Of a DNA stretch of 64,000 bases, positions 56,222 to 64,000 are shown piece after piece. Under the pieces are notes generated by a model. The model was not told where the DNA came from. It was given only the letters and a program-made list of their open reading frames with translations, and did no database searches. The translations under genes and the position numbers were made by a program. Numbering within the stretch: the stretch's first letter is position 1; every line of letters starts with the position of its first letter. Source of the DNA: Carnegiea gigantea (lineage: Eukaryota; Streptophyta; Magnoliopsida; Caryophyllales; Cactaceae); NCBI GenBank assembly GCA_029747015.1, contig JAKOGI010000055.1, forward strand, positions 124,001-188,000. Direction: 5' to 3'.

Positions 56222-57332
56222 TGATGTATATGAGGGTGGCAAGGGAACCAAATCAAACTCCAACTCAAATAAGCCAAATTGGGAAGAGAAATGAAAGATG
56301 GATGAGATGGATGAAGAATTTCACTACACAAGAAAAAGGAATAGAACAAGATCTTGTAATTGAGATAATCCTTCACGGAGCCACTCAATGACTTGACCTT
56401 GGGCTAATTCTCTTGTCTTAACCAAGGAATCACTCCAATTGGAAAAGGAAGAGAACCTAGAACACCACTTGAATTTGCCACAATTCAAGATATAGAACTA
56501 GGAATTTAGTTGCACTTTTGAGAAACACACTCAAAGTACTTGTATTGCTTTGGAAATTTCTTACAATGCTGAATGAATAGCTTCACACGCCCCTCCCTTT
56601 TTTATAGACTCAGCAAAAGACAATCAAAGGACTCAAATAACTCCTAACAATTAAAACTAGCTAATGAAAAGTCTAAGAAAAATGAAAAGACTCACCATAA
56701 AAGGGGTGGGGGAGGTTACAAGGAATATTCTAGGATTTTTGCAGCTGAATACATCAATCTAGAAGCATCTAAAATGTGCACAATATCAGCCACACAAGTA
56801 TATGTAACTGAAGACTCTTCATATTCCCAGCATTAATCCTTACAACTGCCTCAACTTCAACAGAGCATAACTTCCAGAATACTCGGTCAAATCCAGCTTT
56901 CGTGGGCTTGTTAGAAAGCCCTGGAAGTCTATTTTCCAGAATGGGCTCATTTGCTCAATTTGGATAAGCGGTTTGAAAGTTATGGCCCAAACAATGCACC
57001 TATCTCAGACTGGACTAGATCAGCATAACGTATCTTTGAGTGATATTTTTCCCAATCTAATGACGTCCAAATTAAACAAACTTGGGCTTATTTGAAAGCT
57101 GAAATCTTAAACTTCAAAACCATGTGGAGCCTCAAGTTGTGGGACCACTTTAGGTAGGCCAAAAGTGCACACAAAAAGCGGGAAATTTCTGGATGACGGC
57201 GGCACTACCTCTTCGGGTATGAACGCCAATTTCCGGCAAAGTTTGGCAACTTCCTTGACTTCTTGAAGCTTGAGTGAGTCCTCTTTAGGCTGAGCTTGAT
57301 GGTCCTTGGGCTTCTCACGATGGTCTCCATCA
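56222..57332 (-). repeat. 3' LTR of element S
   Basis: Same family as the E LTRs; encodes the LTR tail peptide (PHGFEV, stop 57107-57109). Visibly more differences from its partner LTR than E or I show. Confidence 0.93.
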
Positions 57333-60300
57333 TTCCCCCCGGGTAAGTGAAAGTTTGCCCTCAAACTAGGAAGGGCTCATCATCGAAAAAGGGGCTAAGA
57401 TCGGAGACATTGAAGGTAGCCGAAACTCCATAATCTCCAGGTAGATCAACCTTATATGCATTGGGCCCAACCTTCTCAAGGATTTCAAATGGACCATCGG
57501 AACGCGGCATCAACTTAGATTTTCTCTTTGAAGGGAAACGCTCCTTCCTCATGTGAATCCATACCAAATCTCCTGGCTAAAAATGTACCTCCTTGCGATG
57601 CTTGTTGGCGCTTTGCATGGCTCTCTCATTAGCCTTGGCAATGTTATCTCTAACTCTTGCATGAAGTTCTTGGATCTCCTTGGCTCTTTTTTCAGCTTCC
57701 CAACTAAATTTTGTGGGAGTTGGAATGGGAACAAGATCCAAGGGATTCTCGGGATTGTAGCCATAGACAACTTGAAATGGAGAGAGTTGGGTGGACTTGC
57801 TAGGCACTCGATTGAATGCAAACTCGGCATATGGTAGCAACTCATCCCAATTCTTCAAATGCTTCGTCACTAGGACTCTAAGTAAGGTACCGAAAGTCCT
57901 ATTGGTGACTTCAGTTTGTCCATCAGTTTGGGGATGACAAGTAGTGCTAAACTTGAGTTGAGTACCCAATTTGCGCCATAGAGTTAGCCAAAAATGACTA
58001 AGAAACTTGGAGTCACGATCGGATATCATGCTCTTTGGAATGCCATGTAGTCTCACAATCTCCTTGAAATAAAGACTAGCCACTTGAGTAGCATCATTAG
58101 TGGTGTGGCAAGGGATGAAATGCGCCATCTTGGAGAATCGATCCACAACCACCATAATGGAGTCTTTGTTCCTTTGGGTTCTAGGTAAACCCGTGATGAA
58201 ATCCAAGCTAATATCTTCCCAAGGGGCTTGAGGAATGGGAAGTGGAGAATACAATCCTTGGGGCAAAGAATGGCTCTTAGCCATTTGACAAGTAGAACAT
58301 CTTTTGATGAAATGCTCTACATCTCTTGACATCTTAGGCCAATAGTAGTGTTCCTTCAACATTGATCTAGTCTTCTCGACACCAAAATGGCCAGCTAGTG
58401 CTCCTCCATGTAGCTCTTGGATAAGCAGTTCTCGAAATCCACATTGAGGTATACAAAGGCGTGAACCTTTGAATAGGAACCCATCTTCTAAGTGGAACAA
58501 CCCATGGGGGTACTTAAGACACTTCTCAAAAATGTCCTTGAAATCATCATCTTTTGGGTACAAATCTTTAACAACTTCAAATCCAAGTACTTTAGTACTC
58601 AAAGTAGAGAGTAATAAGTACCATGCATCAGCTCCTTTGTTGAGAGTTCCCGCCTTATGTTGGATAGTGAAGTGGAAGGACTGAAGATACTCTACCCATT
58701 TGGCATGTCTAGGGTTGAGCTTATGTTGTCCTTGGATGTATTTGAAAGCTTCATGGTCAGAATGAAGGATGAATTCACCTCCAACTAAGTAATGACGCCA
58801 ATGCTCCAATGCTCTAATGATTGCATAAAACTCCTTGTCATAGGTGGAGTACTTCTTTTGGCATCGTTGAGCTTCTCACTGAAAAAGGCAATGGGTCTCT
58901 TCTCTTGAGATAGGACAGCTCCAATTCCTACCCCGGATGCATCACACTCTACTTCAAAGACTTTGGTAAAGTCGGGCAAGGCTAGAACGGGGGAACTAGT
59001 GAGCTTCTTCTTGATCTCTTCAAAGGCTTGTTGTGCTTGCTCGTTCCATGAAAACTCTTTGCCTTTAATTACCTCAGTCATAGGAGCCATAATTGTACTG
59101 AAATTTCTAATGAACCTCCGGTAAAATGAGGCTAGGCCATGAAAACTCCTTACTTGAGTGATGGATGTAGGAGTTGGCCACTCTTGAATAGCCTTGATCT
59201 TGCTTTCATCAACTTGGAGGCCTTGGGCGGAAACAATGAAACCCAAGAATACCACTTGAGGAGTGAAGAAAAAGCATTTCTCCATATTGCCATAAAGTTG
59301 TTCTTGTGAAAGAATCTCCAAAACTTGTTGCAAATGCTTGGCATGCTCCTCCTCGGTCTTGCTATAGACCAAGATATCATCAAAGTAAACAACAACACAA
59401 GTTCCAATGAGGGGCTTGAGAACTTGGTTCATGAGTCTCATAAAAGTGCTCGGGGCATTAGTAAGCCCGAATGGCATTACAAGCCACTCATATAAACCTC
59501 CTTTAGTCTTAAAGGCGGTTTTCCATTCATCACCTTCAAAAATGCGAATCTGGTAATAGCCACTTCTAAGATCAATCTTAGAAAAGATAGCAGCTCCGTG
59601 TAATTCATCCAATAGATCTTCCAATCGGGGAATAGGATACCGGTACTTGATAGTGATCTTGTTTATTGCCCGGCTATCAACACACATACGCATGCTACCA
59701 TCCTTTTTAGGAACAAGGAGGGCGGGCACGGTACATGGGCTTTGACTTTCCCGAATTAAACCCTTGGACAAGAGATCATCCACTTGTCTTTGGATTTCTT
59801 GTGTTTCGCTTGGAGACATCCGGTATGCCGGCTTGTTTGGAAGTACGGATCCGGGAACGAGGTCTATCTTGTGTTGGATAGATCTTGGAGGGGGAAGGCC
59901 ATGTGGAATTTCTTGTGGAAAAACATGGTGATAGGCTTGTAGAAGAGGGGTGAGTAGTGGATGTGAGGGAGATGATGGCTTAGACTCTTCTTGTAAAAGT
60001 ATCAAGTCTTTAAAAGACTCATACTCATGGTGCTCAGATTTGAGAAGAGTAGTAAAGAAGACTTCCAAATGAGGATTGTCTTTTGGTTGAGAGGGGGAAG
60101 GACTTTTGAGAGGGGTAAGAGTGATTTTCTTACGGTCCTTGAGAAAAGAGTAAGTGTTCATCCGGCCATCATGGATGACACTTCTATCAAAAAGCCATGG
60201 TCTACCCAATAATATATGGCAAGCATCCATGGGGACTATATCACACCAAATCTCATCTTTATAGTTTTTCCCAATTGAAAAGGAAACAAGACAACGGTGA

Positions 60301-61634
60301 GTAATTTGCAAACCTTTGCCTTGATTCAACCATTGTATGGTGTAGGGATTTGGACGAGGAGAGACTTGCAGCTTGAGTTTGTCCACCATAGTCTTTGAGG
60401 CAACGTTAGCACAACTACCTCCATCAATGATAAGGGAACAAACCTTGTCTCCTACGGTACACCTGGTGTGAAAAATGGCTTCTCTTTGCTCCATGTCCTT
60501 TTGAGTGGCAATTCCACTCAAGGCCCGGCGGATAACTAGCAATTCTCCTTCATCGGGGCCTTCTTCAACTTCTTCCAAACTTCCTTCTTCATGGTGCTCT
60601 TCTTCTTCTTCGTCATAGGCTTGTTCATCACATGCTTCTTGGTACTCCGCTAGGGAAACGATCCTCCTGTTTGGACACTCAGATGCATAGTGTCCCATAC
60701 CTTGGCACCGAAAGCAACGAACCTTGTCCTTTGATTTGGGTTCTTGTGTGGAGGGTTTTGGAGGGGTTGGAGTGGTGTTTTTGGTTTGTGATGGTGGGGA
60801 ATTTTGTGGACGAGGAGGGTAGTACGGAGGCTTTTGTGTGGGGTAAGGACGAGAGAGAGACTTGGAAAGGACACTCTTTCCCTTTGATTTCTTTTGTTGC
60901 TCTACCTTGTAGGCTAGAGAACTCAAGTCATCAAGGGATGAATATGGTTGCAACTCAACAATATGAGCAATAGACTCATCAAATCCGGTTAAGTATCTTA
61001 CCAAGGTTTGAGAGTCATCTTCTTTCAAGTCGCATTTGAGTAGGAGTTGTTCAAACTCCCGAGTGTATTCTTCCACACTCTTAGATCCTTGCTTGAGTCG
61101 ATGGAGCTTGAGATAATTGTCTTGCACATAGTGAGAGGGAAGAAACTTGGCCTTAAGCTTTTCTTTCATTTTGGCCCACGTTCTAATTTTCCCTTTCCCA
61201 TTTCTTGCTCTTTTCGCTCCAAGGTTAGCCCACCAGATTGAAGCATATTTGCTGAGTTTAAGGGCTACGAGTTTTACCTTCTTGTCCTCCGGGATGTCCT
61301 CATATTCAAAGATCCTCTCAATGGTGTGCAACCAATCGAGAAATAAGTCCGGGTCAAGTTGGCCTTCAAATTCGGGGATGTCAATTCGGACACCACCAAT
61401 ATTGCCTCCTTGCCTTCGTCTCCTTGGGGCTTCTTCGTCACTAGAATTGGCTCGGGATTGAAAGACTTCTTCTTCCAATTCGACCACCGGTTCATGAGGA
61501 TGAGAGGGAGTGGGGCTATGAACCCACCTTCGTTTTTTCTCCAAAAGTTGCCCAAGTTGAGTTCGAAGATAAGTGACTTGAGCTTCTAACTCTTCCACAC
61601 GTGCTTGGTCGCTTCTTGTGGACTTTGTAGACAT
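57107..61634 (-). pseudogene. Element S Gag-Pol polyprotein, late frameshifts
   Basis: Start Met 61634 (MSTKSTRSDQ). Intact gag (coiled coil; FEGQLDPDLFLDWLHTIER; CFRCQGMGHYASEC), protease ([24 protein letters not shown]), RT (YFDD) and RNase H up to [10 protein letters not shown] and [10 protein letters not shown] one-base deletion near 58855 shifts the frame. A 9-bp in-frame deletion near 58623 removes three residues after GADA. Integrase ([27 protein letters not shown]) is readable to a TAG at 57577-57579 (Gln position), and another one-base deletion lies near 57372 before the LTR tail. Confidence 0.9.
57333..57342 (-). other. Polypurine tract of element S
   Basis: CCGGGGGGAA on the element strand next to the 3' LTR. 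Confidence 0.8.
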
Positions 61635-62011
61635 GTTGGAGATGCTTTGAAGGAAGAATAGGCAGCAGGGAAAGTGGCACGGTCGTGCAAGGGGGCACGG
61701 GCAGGCCGTGCTATGCTTCGATTTGAAGAAATGCAGAAAATTACCGTGGCACGGTCGTGCTTGGTGGCACGGGGGCACCGTGCTGCGTCTCGGCTTGCAG
61801 ATTTCTGGAAAATGAATATGGCACGGTCGTGTGGTATGGCACGGTCGTGTGGTATGGCACGGGGGCACCGTGCTGCTTCTCTGGTCTTCGAGACTGGGTT
61901 TGCCGGTTTGTGCCTCTTTTTTTTTTTGTTTTTTGTTTTTTGTTTTTTTTTTTTTGTATGTTTGGCTTTTTGGGATGTATGTGGGTGTGATGGGGGTCAC
62001 TTAAGAACCTT
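61635..62011 (-). other. Element S leader with GC-rich repeats and T-rich run
   Basis: Three units as in E. The unit nearest the primer binding site has an extra 18-bp tandem copy (61820-61855, GGCACGGTCGTGTGGTAT twice). A T-rich interrupted run (61917-61955) is longer than in E. The gag frame is open through it, giving a chance extension of about 120 residues. Confidence 0.65.
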
Positions 62012-62024
62012 GGCTCTGATACCA
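62012..62024 (-). other. Primer binding site (tRNA-iMet) of element S
   Basis: TGGTATCAGAGCC on the minus strand, two bases from the 5' LTR. Confidence 0.93.
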
Positions 62025-62026
62025 AT

Positions 62027-63139
62027 TGATGTATATGTGGGTGGCAAGTGAACCAAATCAAACTCCAACTCAAAATAAGCCAAATTGGGAAGAGAAATGA
62101 AAGATGGATGAGATGGATGAAGAATTTCACTACACAAGAAAAAGGAATAGAACAAGATCTGGTAATTGAGATAATCCTTCACGGAGCCACTCAATGACTT
62201 GACCTTGGGCTAATTCTCTTGTCTTAACCAAGAAATCACTCCAATTGGAAAAGGAAGAGAACCTAGAACACCACTTGAATTTGCCACAATTCAAGATATA
62301 GAACTAGGAATTTAGTTGCACTTTTGAGAAACCCACTCAAAGTACTTGTATTGCTTTGGAAATTTTTTACAATGCTGAATGAATAGCTTCACACGCCCCT
62401 CCCCTTTTATAGACTCAGCAAAAGACAATCAAAAGACTCAAATAACTCCTAACAATTAAAACTAGCTAATGAAAAGTCTAAGAAAAAATGAAAAGACACA
62501 TCATAAAAGGGGTGGGGGAGGTTACAAGGAATATTCTAGGATTTTTTGCAGCTGATTACATCAATCTAGAAGCATCTAAAACGTGCACAATATCAGCCAC
62601 ACAAGTATATGTAACCGAAGACTCTTCATATTCCCAGCATTAATCCTTGCAACTGCCTCAACTTCAACAGAGCATAACTTCCAGAATACTCGGACAAATC
62701 ACGCGTTCTTGGGCTTGATAGAAAGCCCTGGAAGTCTAGTTTCCAGAATGGGCTCATTTGCTCAATTTGGATAAGCGGTTGAAAAGTTATGGCCCAAACA
62801 ATGCACCTATCTCAGACTGGACTGGATCAGCATAACGGATCTTTGAGTGATATTTTGCCCAATCAAATGATGTCCAAATTAAACAAACTTGGGCTTATTT
62901 GAAAGATGAAATCTTAAAATTCAAAGCCATGTGGAGCCTCAAGTTGTGGGACCACTTTAGGTAGGCCAAAAGTGCACACAAAAAGCGGGAAATTTCTGGA
63001 TGAAGGCGGCGCTACCTCTTCGGGTATGAACGCCAATTTCCGGCAAAGTTTGGCAACTTCCTTGACTTCTTGAAGCTTGAGTGAGTCCTCCTTGGGCTGA
63101 GCTTGATGGTCCTTGGGCTTCTCACGATGGTCTCCATCA
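62027..63139 (-). repeat. 5' LTR of element S
   Basis: 1,113 bp; ends at TSD GTTCC, then LTR sequence of R resumes. Confidence 0.93.
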
Positions 63140-63144
63140 GTTCC

Positions 63145-64000
63145 CATGCACGCTCTTGTTTGACACTTTTCTTCTTGGAAGTTGACCTTAAATAAAAATG
63201 ATGCATATGGGAATATGCATCATACTCCCCGGGTGGTTTTGAGTTTGTCCTCAAACTCAAAGGGTTAGTAAGCCTCTCAAGAAAGGGGTCACGCTCACAA
63301 TATGGGAGCTTTTGGGGAAGGAGGTCACAATTCACCTCATGGTTTTCATGACATCCTTCTTTAAAGATCAAGGGTTCTCCATGTTTGCCTTCCTTATCTA
63401 TCCCTCTTGGTTGTCTCTCACTTGTGTTTCCTATTTGTCCCCCCATGGTTATAAGTTCGGCTAATTCAGGTTCTAATTGTGGGGATAATGGAACAATGAA
63501 ATTGTCATAACAAGGATCAAAGTGAGCAACACATGATATTCCCTTATCTAAATGGTGATCTAGCACAAGTGGCGAAGGACATGAATAGTCTTCTTGTCCC
63601 TCAAGTTCAAAGGTTTCATCATCACCATAGTCATAAAAAACAGGAGGTAGGTCAACTAGGCTTGAAGCTTCCTCCCCAAGGATCTTTTCATCTTTGTTAG
63701 GGTTAGGCTTCTCCAAACAAAGGAAGGAAGTAGAGTCAGAGATGCAAGCACTCATGGGACTCCCCTTGTTGAAAGGGATGTCTTTAGAAGAGGAATTAAA
63801 GCCATTTCCCTCAAAGGTAAGAAAAAGATGCTTGTGTAAGTAAGAGGTTGGAGCAAAAGCATACTTTAGTTTACCTCTCAACTTATCCCATGTTCTGATC
63901 TTACTTTTTCCTCTCTTCTTCCTCTTATACTTGTACTTTTCCCACCATTCAAGCGCATGGCCTCGGAGCTTCTTGATAACCACTTTAAACTTCTCTTGCT
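63145..64000 (-). CDS. Gag-only-type protein of element R, partial
   Basis: Open from the right edge. It has the end of the capsid-like block (GHALEWWEKYKYKRKKRGKS; WDKLRGKLKYAFAPTSY), then a long region with no pol homology (NKGSPMSACISDS; VDLPPVFYDYGDDE; FDPCYDNFIVPLSPQLEPEL; GEPLIFKEGCHENHEVNCD). The shared C-terminal block LLPQKLPYC, NPLSLRTNS, PGEYDAY and the start of the LTR tail come last. S interrupts it at 63139/63145 inside the LTR; codons left of 63140 in the same frame belong to S. The N-terminus is outside the window. Confidence 0.75.
63223..63233 (-). other. Polypurine tract of element R
   Basis: CCCGGGGAGTA on the element strand, as in M and O (44182-44192). Confidence 0.7.

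Larger units (their letters stand above)
56222..63139 (-). mobile_element. Element S: complete Ty3/gypsy retrotransposon nested in R
   Basis: 6,918 bp, perfect TSD GTTCC (56217-56221 and 63140-63144), LTRs of 1,111 and 1,113 bp, primer binding site, leader, gag-pol, polypurine tract. Sister copy of E. It has the longest open frame in the window (58785-62000), though pol is broken downstream. Confidence 0.94.
55134..63222 (-). repeat. 3' LTR of element R, interrupted by S
   Basis: About 1,166 bp after removing S and one TSD copy (55134-56221 plus 63145-63222). It is a patchwork: some segments match element I LTRs closely, others match the G/O LTR (see findings). Confidence 0.84.
55134..64000 (-). 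mobile_element. Element R: gag-only-type element, hosts S, runs off right edge
   Basis: Minus-strand 3' part: LTR (55134-56221 and 63145-63222, split by S) and internal gag region to the window edge. Inserted in Q. LTR hairpin start and C-terminal protein block match G/O and M. Confidence 0.87.

Noticed and set aside
1..64000. Host protein genes, rRNA, CRISPR arrays, satellite arrays
   Set aside because: None found: all long frames belong to retrotransposon proteins or their antisense shadows, and no short-period array of more than a few units is present.

Overview
The window is plant nuclear repeat DNA, and I see no host gene in it. Every stretch can be assigned to Ty3/gypsy LTR retrotransposons stacked inside one another. 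They share a tRNA-iMet primer binding site (TGGTATCAGAGC), LTR ends of the form TGATG...CATCA, 5-bp target site duplications (TSDs), and a Gag (coiled coil, capsid, one CCHC knuckle) - protease - RT - RNase H - integrase order. In several families the pol reading frame runs on into the 3' LTR. That overlap, and an arginine-rich TRSQTKK-type tail in element D, point to the CRM (centromeric retrotransposon) clade of chromoviruses. A pericentromeric or centromeric block of a flowering plant, probably a eudicot, is therefore likely. This placement is inference: no satellite array is visible.

Layout (letters are mine). A (1-3403, minus) sits in B (3404-12605, plus). B also carries the complete gag-only element F (4611-9623, TSD AAGAA). 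B sits in C (12606-15818, plus). C is cut by G, of which only part of one LTR remains here (15819-16522). D (16523-31511, minus) follows and contains the complete element E (20056-26948, TSD CATAT). H (31512-41322, minus) contains the complete element I (33090-39944, TSD GTGTG). Then come J (41323-42081, plus), K (42082-42987, minus), O (42988-44646, minus), a 44-bp RNase H scrap P, and the gag-only element N (44691-53722, minus) carrying the gag-only element M (45580-49207, TSD TCTTT). A 14-bp LTR snippet, the D-family LTR Q (53737-55133, plus) and the gag-only element R (55134 to the right edge, minus) complete the window. R is interrupted by the complete element S (56222-63139, TSD GTTCC).

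The flanks show that the block has been rearranged. C and K are the two halves of one element, and G and O are the two ends of the element that split it: the duplication GGGCC lies at both junctions, now 27 kb apart and in opposite orientation. D and Q exchanged flanks: the duplication TTTAT lies at the left end of D and, inverted, at the start of Q. The simplest reading is an inversion of about 22-37 kb by recombination between two inverted D-family elements. N also has mismatched flanks, as a deletion between two N-type copies would leave.

Full-length coding elements (A-E, H, I, S) are all broken by nonsense codons, frameshifts, insertions or truncation. The gag-only elements F and M keep intact gag frames and lack pol altogether, so any mobility would have to use enzymes supplied in trans. 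Two features recur across otherwise different families and are the most unusual things here: a GC-rich near-palindrome, GCACGGYCGTGC, in the 5' leader RNA of eight elements, and a protein tail encoded inside the LTR (PEE-VP-SS ... PQLE-PHGFE then stop).
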